A stretch of 64,000 nt of DNA from Shewanella chilikensis (GTDB lineage Bacteria > Pseudomonadota > Gammaproteobacteria > Enterobacterales > Shewanellaceae), in contig NZ_NIJM01000010.1 in assembly GCF_002836945.1 (NCBI RefSeq), forward strand, positions 35,175 through 99,174. Reading direction: 5' to 3'. The translations under genes were made by a program, and so were the position numbers. The notes under the pieces were generated by a model, which did no database searches, was not told the origin of the DNA, and saw only the letters and a list, made by a program, of their open reading frames with translations. Position 1 is the stretch's first letter. Each line of letters starts with the position of its first letter. Positions 1 through 9,720 of the stretch are shown here, one piece after another.

Positions 1-1414
1 GGGTATAGGTCCAGCGCGGCAGGATCCGAAGTGTGCTGTTATCTTCGTCCGGGTCCACCATACAGCCAACCAGCCCTGCCAACTCGGCCACGGCATCCAG
101 CGGCGTTTTGCCGCTAACTGAGCAAACTCCGGCGGGGATCACAAAGTCCGGTACCTGAACCAGTTCAATGCTCCAGCCGCTGTTGGCCACAATATCGCCA
201 AGGCAACCGGCGAATGACCGCGCCGCTTGATTGTGGTAACTGATCTCGCGCTTCCAGGGCCATGCCAGCTGAGAAGCCCGGCCCCTGGCTGCTGAGGTGT
301 AGCTGTTAGATGCCCAGGCTTCACTACTGCTTGGCGCCTCGGCCAGCAGGTAAAACTCATAGCCATTGATGCCGATACGCAGCACCTCATCAACTGCCAG
401 TAGCGCATCACCTTTGCTTGAGAACTTGATGCTGCCAGAGGTCACAAACTGGCTACGGCTGTAGGTTATGCTCACTTCGGTGATCACCAGCTCGCGGTTA
501 TCAGAGAGTCGGTGACAAGTCAGGGTTGGTTGCATTAAATACAGTCTCCGGATCTGTGGCTCTATCGGCACTTTGAGATCAAGTGGGGGCAATACAGGGT
601 TACCGGGTATAAAGCCGCCGCCGTAGTCCCAATGGCATACCATTGGCAGCTCGTCAAAACTCAACTCAATGATTGATTGCTGCTCTGTTAGTGGTTCATC
701 AAATTCCAGTGTCACAGGGCTCTTTGGCGCCATATCTGCCCATTTGTTGGTGCAGATATACTTAGGGCCAGGAAAGCCCCATTTAATGTAGTGGCTGGTT
801 CTGGTGGCCTCGCCCTGCCATGAGAGCTGGTATTTACGCTGCTGAGGGTGGCCTGTGGTTGAACGCTGCATGGGGCTGCAGCGAAGCGCTTTGTTGTTGC
901 GCCAGCGCAACGCTGTTTGCTCCCGGCGAGTGGCGCCGGTAAACCAACCTGGCGCGGTATTTGACCTGTGCGCCACTGGCATTGGCCAGCGAACCGACAA
1001 ACGCCGCATAACCGCCTTTTTTACCGCCCATGCCTGGCTTAGGCGCTGTTGCACAGTGGGCTCTGCATGCCAGGCAATATGCGTGTCGTCCCTATGGCTG
1101 GAACCGTGGGTTGTTACGTTTACGCATTGGCCAATTTTGCTACTGTGTGAGTTGAGGGTAATCTGCTGCTCAACCGCTAGGATAGTAGACCACCCGACCC
1201 CAACGCTAATCCCTAACACTTGCGGCGTTGGCTCCACTGGTGGCTCTACAGGCTCATTCCCTTCAAAGAATAGGCTTATAGGTGATGTCGAATCAGACCA
1301 CGGTGTGTCGAATATTAACTGCAGCCCCGGCTCTACAGGCTCATTCCCTTCAAAGAATAGGCTTATAGGTGATGTCGAATCAGACCACGGTGTGTCGAAT
1401 ATTAACTGCATCAT
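1..1414 (-). CDS. Tail tip/hub-like protein, partial, with duplicated N-terminal 29-residue unit
   Basis: An open frame runs without a stop from an ATG at 1414 (second ATG at 1411) to the window edge, about 471 codons, so the C-terminus is missing. It starts three bases after the stop of the preceding gene. Residues 3-30 (key residues IFDTPWSD, then SLFFEGNEP) occur twice in tandem because of an 87-bp in-frame duplication. After that come a proline-rich linker, a beta-rich middle and a stretch with GDALLAVDEV and AELAGLVGCMVDPDED that resembles tail hub or tip proteins placed after the tape measure in siphophages. The exact family was not recognised. Long plus-strand reading frames over the same bases are shadows. 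Confidence 0.65.
   Translation of the reverse strand, partial: MMQLIFDTPWSDSTSPISLFFEGNEPVEPGLQLIFDTPWSDSTSPISLFFEGNEPVEPPVEPTPQVLGISVGVGWSTILAVEQQITLNSHSSKIGQCVNVTTHGSSHRDDTHIAWHAEPTVQQRLSQAWAVKKAVMRRLSVRWPMPVAHRSNTAPGWFTGATRREQTALRWRNNKALRCSPMQRSTTGHPQQRKYQLSWQGEATRTSHYIKWGFPGPKYICTNKWADMAPKSPVTLEFDEPLTEQQSIIELSFDELPMVCHWDYGGGFIPGNPVLPPLDLKVPIEPQIRRLYLMQPTLTCHRLSDNRELVITEVSITYSRSQFVTSGSIKFSSKGDALLAVDEVLRIGINGYEFYLLAEAPSSSEAWASNSYTSAARGRASQLAWPWKREISYHNQAARSFAGCLGDIVANSGWSIELVQVPDFVIPAGVCSVSGKTPLDAVAELAGLVGCMVDPDEDNSTLRILPRWTYT
1242..1410. repeat. Two 82-bp direct repeats, 87-bp period, inside a tail gene
   Basis: Bases 1242-1323 and 1329-1410 are identical, separated by 5 bases. The period of 87 is divisible by three, so the minus-strand tail protein keeps its frame and gains 29 residues. 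The absence of any difference between the copies argues for a recent duplication, or for an assembly artefact. Confidence 0.95.
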
Positions 1415-1417
1415 CGC

Positions 1418-1705
1418 TTATAGTGCCGGATTTACAAGTTGTGCCAATACACCATCTGTAAATTTGCAATCATACTCCCCATCATCATCCAGAATACCAA
1501 CAAACATTTTAGCTGTTGTCGCATATTTAACTGGTAATACTGTTTTATACGGATTGCTTAATAACGGACTATTAATAATAATGATTGTAGGGTCGTCATG
1601 TTCATACGCTACAATTCTGTTGGCGTATTGGTCTGTATCCACCACCAATAGCCCGACGTATCTAACAGGCTCTGTAAGCACCACAGTATTTAGTATTTTA
1701 GTCAT
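1418..1705 (-). CDS. Small tail-module protein, 95 aa
   Basis: A 95-residue protein between two tail genes. Its start overlaps the end of the upstream gene by 8 bases, and its stop lies three bases before the next ATG, so it belongs to the late operon. It has alternating hydrophobic and polar residues, typical of beta structure (VRYVGLLVVDTD, TIIIINSP). No transmembrane segment, signal or catalytic motif is visible, and the family was not recognised. The coding sequence is more AT-rich than the head genes, as is the neighbouring 320-residue gene, which suggests an exchanged receptor-binding or tail-tip module. Confidence 0.65.
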   Translation of the reverse strand: MTKILNTVVLTEPVRYVGLLVVDTDQYANRIVAYEHDDPTIIIINSPLLSNPYKTVLPVKYATTAKMFVGILDDDGEYDCKFTDGVLAQLVNPAL

Positions 1706-2660
1706 ACCATGTGTCCAATTTAATCAAAGTGGTTACGCCAAATTTGCTAGGCACAGCATAATAATTTACACCAGCGATATTCAATATGGTCGGCCACGGT
1801 TGATCGCTATACAACGCACAGTTCATTCGGTATAGGCCCGGTAATTTACCGCGAATATATGGTCGCGTTAAACTATTGGCTTGACTAACCCCGTAGTTGT
1901 CATCTGCGTGAGGATTTCCCGAACCTTTGATGATTACATCTTGGATAATAATTGGTACACCTGTAGATTCATATGTCCCTGTGTTTTTTTGCCAATCAGT
2001 GCCGTCAGCTCTGTCTAAGCCGATTGCTATATTGTAATCAGCAAAACCACCGTTATTATCTAAATCGTAAAATCGATTAGCCGACCAGCCATCGTCAATC
2101 ATGCCGATTGAATCTAAGTTGCTAACACTATAATCGTGAGCGGAACTATTTGCGCTGATACATGTCATAGCGCTAGGATCTGGTTCAAAGAATGAGTCAA
2201 TTTCGCCGACAAATATGCAAACGCTCATACCACCGGCAACTTCAACATCATTATTGTTGGTATTCGGCTTATGATACTGGAAATAAAACCCCCTAGCTGT
2301 GCCTATTAATATCCAACCAGTTTCATTTGTTGCTGTCTGAAACGTTCTAATCCACCCTGCGTTTGAAAAGGAGCCGCCGCCTAGATTTACATTACCACAA
2401 TAAACATACATTGCTGCATTATTGCCGCTGCTGGATGAGTAGATCCTAGCAACACCACCGTTTGACTCAGGGATTGATGGGACAAACGCGATACTCTCCC
2501 CTATTGTTTCAGCTTCTATTGTCCAACCGAGCGGCAATTTATCACCATACCCATCAACCAAGCATTTTTTCAATACATTTAATACTGAACTGCGATTACC
2601 GCCGACAATACTAGGTGCGCCAGCATCATCCCAACGGTATACAGTAACTGGTAAGGCCAT
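1698..2660 (-). CDS. Minor virion/tail protein, 320 aa
   Basis: The ATG at 2660 is preferred because AGGAGA stands about six bases before it; the adjacent ATG at 2663 is too close. The N-terminus carries a pattern often seen in phage minor virion proteins: YRWDDAGAP, then VLNVLKKCLVDGYG, then GWT (about residues 6-50). The rest is Gly/Asn/Ser-rich and beta-like, consistent with an exposed tail-tip component. Position after the tape measure and before the hub-like gene supports a tail role. The specific function is not known to me. The sequence is AT-richer than the head genes. Confidence 0.65.
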   Translation of the reverse strand: MALPVTVYRWDDAGAPSIVGGNRSSVLNVLKKCLVDGYGDKLPLGWTIEAETIGESIAFVPSIPESNGGVARIYSSSSGNNAAMYVYCGNVNLGGGSFSNAGWIRTFQTATNETGWILIGTARGFYFQYHKPNTNNNDVEVAGGMSVCIFVGEIDSFFEPDPSAMTCISANSSAHDYSVSNLDSIGMIDDGWSANRFYDLDNNGGFADYNIAIGLDRADGTDWQKNTGTYESTGVPIIIQDVIIKGSGNPHADDNYGVSQANSLTRPYIRGKLPGLYRMNCALYSDQPWPTILNIAGVNYYAVPSKFGVTTLIKLDTWYD

Positions 2661-2673
2661 CATTATTCTCCTA

Positions 2674-5130
2674 TTAAGACTCGTTACCACGAAAAGCAAT
2701 CACGGCTCTATCCGTGGTTATCTGGCTGTGTCCGCTGGCGACTGAACGGATCAACATGGCAGGTTTAGCTGCAGCAAATGTTTGAAATCGAATGGCCTCC
2801 CCTGTATTCCATCCCGCCCCAAATGCTGCAGTGCGTATTACAAAATAAGGCTCTAGTGTGCGCGGGTTAATCGGGGAGAAGTCGTTGAATGTGTCACCAA
2901 CCGCAATTTGCCCCATACGCCGCCCGACACAACGAAATGCGGTTGGGCTTGTGAAGATCAACACCCAATCCTCGTTAACAGCATTCTGGTTGTTCATCTC
3001 GATGGGATGATCCACCACGTTAAGAGAGCCAGTTGCCGAGGCTCCATCTTGTTCCCAGTTGCCATCCCAGGCGGTCATGTCTCTCACTGGGCCTACATAT
3101 GCTTGCATGTTGCCGAGGTTTTGAACGCTGGAAACTGTGGCGCCAACCGGGTATGTGATCGCAAGAGGTGATGCCAACTGCAGTTTGCCCTCGTTAACTT
3201 CTGTGACCAGTGCTTCTTCACCGATCGAGTCGCTGAGGAAGAAAGGTGCCGTGAAGCCGTCAAAGGTGCTGTTGATAGTCACTACGCCGGTGGTGCTGTT
3301 GTGGCTGTAGTGAGCATTATCCACTGTCCACAGGCTGGCGCCGTTAGCATCGGTTATATCAACAAAACGTGCCGTATCACGCACGTTGTATGTTTGTCCA
3401 ACACTGGCGGTTACAGCTTGCACTTGTGTGTGTTCAACAGTGATTGGTGTCCATGCATTGAACATGGGCACTACGCCGCCATTTTGCATCCTTAGTGGGT
3501 TAAGCCCATACAGCTCAGGTGGCGGGTTTAGGGTAACGGTTTCATCAATGTCATAGCGCAGCGTGGTTAGATCTATGTCCTGGGTAAAGTTGATCTCCAC
3601 TGACAGGCCGCTTATGTTCCCAGAGACTCCTGCGCCGGTAATTACGCCGTTTGCATCACTGCTGCCGCTAATTAGGGTATTGCCATCGGCACTGGATACT
3701 GTGAAATAGAAGCTGTCCAACACTGGCGTGGTGACGCTGAGCGTAAAGCCTGCGGCGTTATCGTCCGGCAAACCTGGTTCACTCAGCGCCTGGTAGGCAA
3801 TGCTGAAATCGCCGCGGTCATCTGGGAATTTTGTTGCTGTGCCTGTGGTGTAATCCAAGTTTACAAAGGTACGGCCATTGTTATCCGTAAAGTTGCCATC
3901 TGCTGTTTCTCGCAGCAATAGTGTGCCGGATGCATCGGCAAAGGTGATTTGCATCACGACAGTACCCACAGCCAGCTTGCGTGATGATGGCAGTGCGCCT
4001 GAAGCTGAATCGAAGTGGCTGTATCTGAGGGCAGAAACATACTCAAGAGATACGCCATCGATGGCAGCACCTGTTGACCCAAAAGCAAAAACATTTCGGG
4101 TTACTGATGCGCTGCTGCCGGTAACATCAACTGTCCAGCGATACGTGCTTCTGATGCCGATAGCTTTCGGGGCCAGCCCAAGCACATTATTGACAAAATC
4201 TGTGTCGATAATATCAGGCACATCAAAAATGTAGGTGTTCTGGCCGTCTATTTCAGGCTGCTGCAGCACCTTCTTGATAACCTGGGTTGGCGTGTCTGAG
4301 GAACCCAGTGAGCCAATGCTATTGCCGGTATGTGAGCGAGTCGTTTTCACTTTTGGCAGTAGTTCAGACTGAGTTGCTGCAACAGATAATATCGAACCGC
4401 TGGACTCTGCTGTCAGTTTGCTAACACCGTGATATTTGATATCAGGGTTAGTTGATGTGTAGCGCAGCTTAGTGCAACCGCTTTGACCGTTAATAAACAC
4501 ATCACTGTTCGGCGTGTCGTATGGGATTGGCGGCTTGAAGTTAACTTGACCGTTGACGCCGCCGGTAACTGTTTGCTGCACTTCGCAGAAATGCTCAAAG
4601 CGGGGGTATCTGGCATCTTCATTGCCATCGTATTCAACGCTGATGCAGATGATCTGCCCCTGGCCCAGGGTGACATTGTTCCAGTAGTCAACGTCATTAA
4701 AGCGGTAACGCGACTGCAAGTAAGGCCGAGGGAAAGAGTCTTGACCGGCCAGCAGCCCAATGAGGCTATCGCGGATCAACTGGCCAGCCCTGACGCTGGA
4801 TTCGAGGATATCGACCATATCAGTCATCCGAGATTCATCATTCAATGATGATGATTCAGCAATCAACCAACTAACCAAGGGATCGGCCGGTGGCTGGCTA
4901 ATGAATATGTGGCCATCCAGCAGCGTTTCTGTTCCGAGAGTGTCCAGCCCGGGGAAGCATTTGACAATCTCAACCGCTGAAACGGCATGATCAATATCGG
5001 AGATCGCTTTAAACAGCTCGTTTAGTTCGCCGGATTGCACCACGTTCTTAGTACGCTGGCCCCCGGCGCTTGGCGAATCACCAAGTAACTCAGGTTTGAA
5101 TATTTTCAGATTATCGCGAGTGATTGCCAT
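2674..5130 (-). CDS. Large tail structural protein, 818 aa
   Basis: An 818-residue late protein starting one base after the stop of the 126-residue gene. The N-terminal 150 residues look helical. The remainder is rich in Thr, Ser, Gly and Asp with beta-strand patterns (for example TPVLDSFYFTVSSADGNT) and no cysteine-rich or enzymatic motif. There is no signal peptide or membrane segment. By size, composition and place between the tape measure and the tip genes it is probably a distal tail or tail-tip protein. I cannot assign it to a named family. The start is the only ATG fitting the tight operon spacing. Confidence 0.65.
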   Translation of the reverse strand: MAITRDNLKIFKPELLGDSPSAGGQRTKNVVQSGELNELFKAISDIDHAVSAVEIVKCFPGLDTLGTETLLDGHIFISQPPADPLVSWLIAESSSLNDESRMTDMVDILESSVRAGQLIRDSLIGLLAGQDSFPRPYLQSRYRFNDVDYWNNVTLGQGQIICISVEYDGNEDARYPRFEHFCEVQQTVTGGVNGQVNFKPPIPYDTPNSDVFINGQSGCTKLRYTSTNPDIKYHGVSKLTAESSGSILSVAATQSELLPKVKTTRSHTGNSIGSLGSSDTPTQVIKKVLQQPEIDGQNTYIFDVPDIIDTDFVNNVLGLAPKAIGIRSTYRWTVDVTGSSASVTRNVFAFGSTGAAIDGVSLEYVSALRYSHFDSASGALPSSRKLAVGTVVMQITFADASGTLLLRETADGNFTDNNGRTFVNLDYTTGTATKFPDDRGDFSIAYQALSEPGLPDDNAAGFTLSVTTPVLDSFYFTVSSADGNTLISGSSDANGVITGAGVSGNISGLSVEINFTQDIDLTTLRYDIDETVTLNPPPELYGLNPLRMQNGGVVPMFNAWTPITVEHTQVQAVTASVGQTYNVRDTARFVDITDANGASLWTVDNAHYSHNSTTGVVTINSTFDGFTAPFFLSDSIGEEALVTEVNEGKLQLASPLAITYPVGATVSSVQNLGNMQAYVGPVRDMTAWDGNWEQDGASATGSLNVVDHPIEMNNQNAVNEDWVLIFTSPTAFRCVGRRMGQIAVGDTFNDFSPINPRTLEPYFVIRTAAFGAGWNTGEAIRFQTFAAAKPAMLIRSVASGHSQITTDRAVIAFRGNES

Positions 5131-5131
5131 G

Positions 5132-5512
5132 CTATGCCTCTGCGGTCAGGAATTTAAGAACGACATTGCTCAGCAGCGAGTCGCCGCCGACTGTTGGGAA
5201 TAGATCCTCACCGGTTACGGCCGGGCCATCGCGGTTATCCCAGATCACATTCCAGCTGTTGCCATCGAGCTCCAGTTCAAACGAGGTGAGGGTCGAATAG
5301 TTGTGCTGTTGCAGCGCTTCAAAATCTGCGCGGGTCATTCCCGAGTTTGAGGTGCCGATAACCAAGGGGAACCCGCCAGGCAAAACAAATTGCTCGTATA
5401 TCAGGGCCCCATTCCCGCCGCGCTCAGCTACAGCCTGAACTCGCTGCTGTTCGTTTTGGTTCAACCAGAGCAACTGCTGATGCTCTGGGATGATGGTGTC
5501 AATGCGCTGCAT
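5132..5512 (-). CDS. Tail assembly/minor tail protein, 126 aa
   Basis: Its ATG overlaps the tape-measure stop by one base, so the two are translationally coupled. The C-terminal half (SFELELDGNSWNVIWDN, then a Gly/Asp loop and NVVLKFLTA) looks like a compact beta domain of the kind found in distal tail proteins directly after the tape measure, the position of gpM in lambda. Similarity to gpM itself cannot be shown by eye. No other motif is visible. Confidence 0.6.
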   Translation of the reverse strand: MQRIDTIIPEHQQLLWLNQNEQQRVQAVAERGGNGALIYEQFVLPGGFPLVIGTSNSGMTRADFEALQQHNYSTLTSFELELDGNSWNVIWDNRDGPAVTGEDLFPTVGGDSLLSNVVLKFLTAEA

Positions 5513-8500
5513 TAGCCCCCCTGGGTCAGTTTTGCTTTCTCGATAGAACGCAGCAGCTCGTCCAGCTGATCTTTATTGGTATCCAGTTGGGTACGGCGCC
5601 CTTCAACAATCAGAGTCAGCGTAGCGTTATAGCTATTGCCGAAACTGGCCTGGCTGGTTGTTTGTTTGGGTTGGGCTGGCTGCTGGGTAGAAGTGCTGTT
5701 TGATTGGGTGTCGCGCTGGTTCTGCTGTTGCTGGGCTTTAACTTCCTCAGTGCGATACTTGTAAACTTTGTTCAGCGTCTGCTCGGCGCGGCGCAGTTGA
5801 TCAAGCAACTCCCTGTCGCCTGTCTTTTCAGCCTCGGCCAGCTGGCTTTTGATATCTGCCAACTCCTGTTGATAACGGCGCTTCTCAATATCGGCTTGGC
5901 GCCCTTCGTACTCGTCCAGCTCATCAAGCAATGAGCTGAGCGTGTCTGACGCCGAGTCTTTCAGAGCGTCCATTCTCGAACGCGCCTTATCTATTGCTGC
6001 AGTGAGCAGATCAAGATCCTGTTCGTTCAATAGCCCCAGGGTCTTGCTTGCATGTTCGGCACTACGCAGCAATTGCATGTTGGCACTGTCAGTATCGTCT
6101 AATGCTTCAACTAACTTCAGCAACTCTACACGCTGCTCGTAGTAGGCCATTTGAGCGGATTTGCTGGCTATGTCCTGCTCATACTGCCAGCGGCGCAGAC
6201 GGGTAAAATCGAGTGTTTTTGATTGCTCAAGATAAAGCTCGTTAATGGCATGCCGCAGGTTTTCGATTTTCTCTTGCGTTTGCTCAATATCAGACAACTC
6301 ACGGTTATATGCAGCGACACCTGATGTCAGCGATTTGAACAGCGCAACCGTTCCCTCGCTGAGTTCTTTTACCGCTGCATAAGCTGCATAACCGGCTTGA
6401 CTGATAACAGCCGCTACCCCGGATACCTGTTTGCCAACATTCTCAGTAGTGTCGCCGACATCCTGCATGGCCTGATTCATTCGCTCGCCGGATTGCTCCA
6501 CTGAGTCTGCGGTGTTGTCAGCTCCCTGCTCAACATTCTGTTGCGAGTTACTCAAGTTTTGCTGAGTAGCAATGAGTCGCTGCAATTCAGCGTTTAAGCC
6601 TAGGGCCGCGGCGGCTTGCTGTACCATTACCGAAACCTGCTGCTTTCCAGCTGCAGCCACTTTTACCTCAGCCTCAGCCCACTCCAAAAACGCTTGCTTT
6701 TGATCATAGGCTGATGCGGTACCGTCTTTCAGGGCCGCGGAAACTTGAGCAAACGTTGACTTGGCAATATCAGCCTGCTCGCGCAGAGCTCGAACGGTTG
6801 TGATCCCAGCCTTGGCCATAGCTAATTCATAGGCCTTGGCTTTTGCGGCTTGTTTGTCGAGTGCGCTGGATGTTTCGTTTGCCGCTGCTTTCTGTTCAGC
6901 GGCAGATTCTTTGGCGGCAGTTGCGCTGGCTTTGTAAGAGTCCTTGCTGCTCTTGGCCATCGCTTTGGTGATGGTTGCCCATGCCTGCTGAATATCGGCG
7001 CCGTCCTGCTCGACCTGATCCTTGAAACCTTTGGAGATCGCATAGATGGCCCCGGTCGCCTCGCGGATTTTGGCAGCCAGAGCATCAACCCCAACAGCAT
7101 CAAGCAGTTTTGCCCAACCACTGAGAATGGTTGCATAGGCAGCCGTGGCGGTCATTGCCAGTGTGGACAGGCCTGCTGTGATACCATTCCAAACCAGTTG
7201 AATACTGGCGCCAACAACAGTTAACCCCTGAGTGAAGGCGCGGATATTATCAAGGGTTGCAGTGAGACTTTCGCCGCCATCTTTGATGATAGTGGAGAAG
7301 AAGTTACTGATATCAGCAGCAGCCTGTTGCAGCTTGCCATTGCCGTTGAGCTCATCAAATTTGTTGTTGAGATCATCCAGAAACTGCAGGCCAACCTCAT
7401 ACAGACCTGAATCGGCAATTTTTTGCTGAAACAATTCCCAATTGTTTGACAGTACATTGACCTGACCGGAAAGGCGCTCGAGTGATTTGGCGGCTTGGCC
7501 GTTGGCGCCCTTGCCCATTTCCTCAAACAGGGCTTGGATAGTTTCACGCCCGAGCTTGCCTTGTTCGGAAAGCTTTGAAAGCTGCACCGTGTTCTTGCCT
7601 GTGACTTTCTCCAGCAGCTCCCACACGGGCACGCCACGCTCAACAAGCTGCAGGATCTCTTCCCCTTGCAGCTTTTGTTTAGCCCACGCCTGGCCGACGG
7701 CAAGGATGATGCCTTCAAGCTTCTCCTGGCTACCGCCTAGCTTGGCGTTGTAGTCCACCATGGCTTGTAAGCTGCCATTCATGGGGTCGATGCCAAACGC
7801 CTTCAGGCTGGCAAAGGCCTGCTTGATGGTATCGAGTTTTGAGCCGGTATTGTTGGCAAACTCTTTAATCCAAGCGGTGGCCTGTTCGCCGGCAGACAAG
7901 CTGCCCATCATAGCAGTCATTTGGGCAGTGAATGCCTTGGCCTTATCACCTGCCGATAAGATGCCTGTCAAACTAGCCCAGAGGCGATCAACACCGATAT
8001 AAGCCGAAGCCATGGCAAGCAGTGATGCCGTGGCTTGTTTTATTGAACCGCCAAAATCCTCGGCGCCTTTGCTGCTTTCATCGAGCAGCCTGTTCTGACG
8101 CGCCAGGTTTTTATTAACGCCCTCAAGCGCATTTTCAGCCGCCGCTTGCTGCTGTTTCAGATCTTCGCTGGCTTCGGCCAGCTTATCCATGCTGATCCCG
8201 GCTTTATCGAGAACAGCCTTTTGCTGATTGAGCGTGCGCTGGTTTTTATTGAGGCTTGATCCCAGTGTGTTGAGTTCGCCCCTGGCGAGTTTTACTTTAG
8301 CCGCATAGTCGGCACTGGCCAGTGCCGCTTCATCTGATTCAGTATTGAGCCTATCCAGTACCTGGCGCTGTTGTTCCAACTCAGTGTTAAGCTGGTCGGC
8401 TGCGGTTCTGGTTGATGACTGAGCCTGCTCCAGCGCCTGCAGATCAGCTTTGGCAGCCGCAATGGCAGTTGCATGTTTGCCGCTGGCCACGGCCCCGGAT

Positions 8501-8922
8501 TGCTGCTCTGCTGTCAGTTGTTCAAGCCTGGCCCGCGTAGCATCTATCTGAGAGTTGTATTGTTGCAGCTCATCACTCAGCTGCTGATAATCCTGCTCAA
8601 GCTTTGCTGTTTGAGTGGCAGCCTGAGCCTGTTCTTGCTGTAGTTTTTTGGCAGATCCGGCTGCGTCGCGTTGTTCCTGCTGCAGCTTTGCAAGTGCCGC
8701 GGCAGCTTCTGAATATGAACGAGTGCCCTTGCTTACCGCAGCGGTTAAATCCTCAATGGTATCAACGGCCTGTTTCTGGTCTTGTAATTCTTCCAGCCGT
8801 TGGTTGAGTTTTTCACTTTGTTCAGCCAACTCGGCCAACGTCTTTTCAGAATTTTTGGCTTCACTGCTAAAGAGATCCCGCCCCTGAATGATCAGGTTGA
8901 TCACTTGGTCTTTAAAGCTCAT
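5512..8922 (-). CDS. Tail tape measure protein
   Basis: This 1136-residue protein sets tail length and fills the tail tube. About residues 15-285 are a long coiled coil rich in Ala, Gln, Glu and Lys. Residues around 290-500 match the tape-measure N-terminal domain (GDKAKAFTAQMTAMMGSLS; FGIDPMNGSLQAM; GEEILQLVERGVPVWELL). Hydrophobic helices follow, then a second coiled coil (DELDEYEGRQADIEKRRYQQ) and a Gln/Thr-rich C-terminus. Using the common rule of about 0.15 nm per residue, the tail would be near 170 nm; this is an inference. It is separated from the tail-tube gene by a hairpin terminator, and I found no chaperone gene in that gap. Confidence 0.93.
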   Translation of the reverse strand: MSFKDQVINLIIQGRDLFSSEAKNSEKTLAELAEQSEKLNQRLEELQDQKQAVDTIEDLTAAVSKGTRSYSEAAAALAKLQQEQRDAAGSAKKLQQEQAQAATQTAKLEQDYQQLSDELQQYNSQIDATRARLEQLTAEQQSGAVASGKHATAIAAAKADLQALEQAQSSTRTAADQLNTELEQQRQVLDRLNTESDEAALASADYAAKVKLARGELNTLGSSLNKNQRTLNQQKAVLDKAGISMDKLAEASEDLKQQQAAAENALEGVNKNLARQNRLLDESSKGAEDFGGSIKQATASLLAMASAYIGVDRLWASLTGILSAGDKAKAFTAQMTAMMGSLSAGEQATAWIKEFANNTGSKLDTIKQAFASLKAFGIDPMNGSLQAMVDYNAKLGGSQEKLEGIILAVGQAWAKQKLQGEEILQLVERGVPVWELLEKVTGKNTVQLSKLSEQGKLGRETIQALFEEMGKGANGQAAKSLERLSGQVNVLSNNWELFQQKIADSGLYEVGLQFLDDLNNKFDELNGNGKLQQAAADISNFFSTIIKDGGESLTATLDNIRAFTQGLTVVGASIQLVWNGITAGLSTLAMTATAAYATILSGWAKLLDAVGVDALAAKIREATGAIYAISKGFKDQVEQDGADIQQAWATITKAMAKSSKDSYKASATAAKESAAEQKAAANETSSALDKQAAKAKAYELAMAKAGITTVRALREQADIAKSTFAQVSAALKDGTASAYDQKQAFLEWAEAEVKVAAAGKQQVSVMVQQAAAALGLNAELQRLIATQQNLSNSQQNVEQGADNTADSVEQSGERMNQAMQDVGDTTENVGKQVSGVAAVISQAGYAAYAAVKELSEGTVALFKSLTSGVAAYNRELSDIEQTQEKIENLRHAINELYLEQSKTLDFTRLRRWQYEQDIASKSAQMAYYEQRVELLKLVEALDDTDSANMQLLRSAEHASKTLGLLNEQDLDLLTAAIDKARSRMDALKDSASDTLSSLLDELDEYEGRQADIEKRRYQQELADIKSQLAEAEKTGDRELLDQLRRAEQTLNKVYKYRTEEVKAQQQQNQRDTQSNSTSTQQPAQPKQTTSQASFGNSYNATLTLIVEGRRTQLDTNKDQLDELLRSIEKAKLTQGG

Positions 8923-8949
8923 AGAGATTTCCGAATTGGCTCAACAAAG

Positions 8950-8987
8950 AAAAAGCCGCACTACCGCCCAAAGGCAGCAGTACGGCT
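8950..8987 (-). terminator. Hairpin between tail tube and tape measure genes
   Basis: On the minus strand an AGCCG...CGGCT stem, extended by wobble pairs through ACTGC/GTAGT, is followed by TTTTTC. It fills the 78-base gap after the tail-tube stop. A partial terminator here would keep tape-measure expression well below that of the abundant tube protein. Confidence 0.7.
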
Positions 8988-9000
8988 GAAACGGCTACTA

Positions 9001-9720
9001 TTAAGCAGCCAGGCGCTTGAAGAATTTCGACTTGCCGGCGGCAACTATCGCATCGTTGGCGAGCACTTCGCCTTCAATGTCGAATGAACCATAGTCATCG
9101 GTAATCAATGACAGGCTGGACGTTGGCGAAGGCTTCCACAGATAGAACCTCAGCACACAAGGTTTGCCGTTTGCATCGTTCATACCGTCGATCACCACAG
9201 GGACGGTAACACCGGCCTCGGTCAATGCTTCGAGGGCATTGCCTGCAGCAGAGGTATATGACACCTTCAACTGGGCCCCATCAACAATTTCCCCTGTGCC
9301 TATGGCGCGGATACCGGCAGCGCTAACGTAGTAATCAACGTCCACATCGTATGCAGTGGTGCCGTCACTATTGGTGACTGTTACCGGCTTAGATATGTCT
9401 ATCAACTTCTCGGTTGGGGCCAGTCCATCCAGTTTTGCAACAACAATCTCATTATCAACAGGATCAGCTGTCAGCACTGAAACTTTGCCGCGCAGCGCGA
9501 GAGCCAGGTTTTCATTGCTGAATGCGTTGAGTGTCATCTTGAGTTTTACAGACGACACTTTTGTAACTGAGTCATAGTTACCGCCACCACCCCGGTAGTT
9601 GGGCAGAGACTTTTCTTCCTGTTCGATTGAAACTTCAACGCCGGATGCGTTGCCAACATCCCGGCCGGCAACGTACACGATGCCGGCGCCGATGTACGAC
9701 TCTTTAACTATTACACTCAT
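9001..9720 (-). CDS. Major tail tube protein
   Basis: This 239-residue protein begins MSVIVKESYIGAGIVYVAG. A beta-rich tube-like core contains the EVSIEQEEKSLPNYRGGGGNYD region, in which a loop with conserved Gly is followed by SVKLKMTLNAFSNENLALAL. That pattern is characteristic of siphophage tube proteins. The last 90 residues (from about VPVVIDGMNDANGKP) complete the tube fold and end FFKRLAA. It overlaps the upstream terminator-like gene by four bases (ATGA). Position directly before the tape measure agrees with a gpV-like role. Recognition is by pattern and order. Confidence 0.85.
   Translation of the reverse strand: MSVIVKESYIGAGIVYVAGRDVGNASGVEVSIEQEEKSLPNYRGGGGNYDSVTKVSSVKLKMTLNAFSNENLALALRGKVSVLTADPVDNEIVVAKLDGLAPTEKLIDISKPVTVTNSDGTTAYDVDVDYYVSAAGIRAIGTGEIVDGAQLKVSYTSAAGNALEALTEAGVTVPVVIDGMNDANGKPCVLRFYLWKPSPTSSLSLITDDYGSFDIEGEVLANDAIVAAGKSKFFKRLAA

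Noticed and set aside
139..411. 90-codon minus-strand frame
   Set aside because: Lies within the longer partial tail gene in another frame; low-complexity Trp/Arg-rich product typical of shadows.
855..1835. 326-codon plus-strand frame across the left tail genes
   Set aside because: It mirrors the duplicated minus-strand tail gene and two others; the minus frames have operon spacing and protein-like patterns, and the plus frame has no family pattern.
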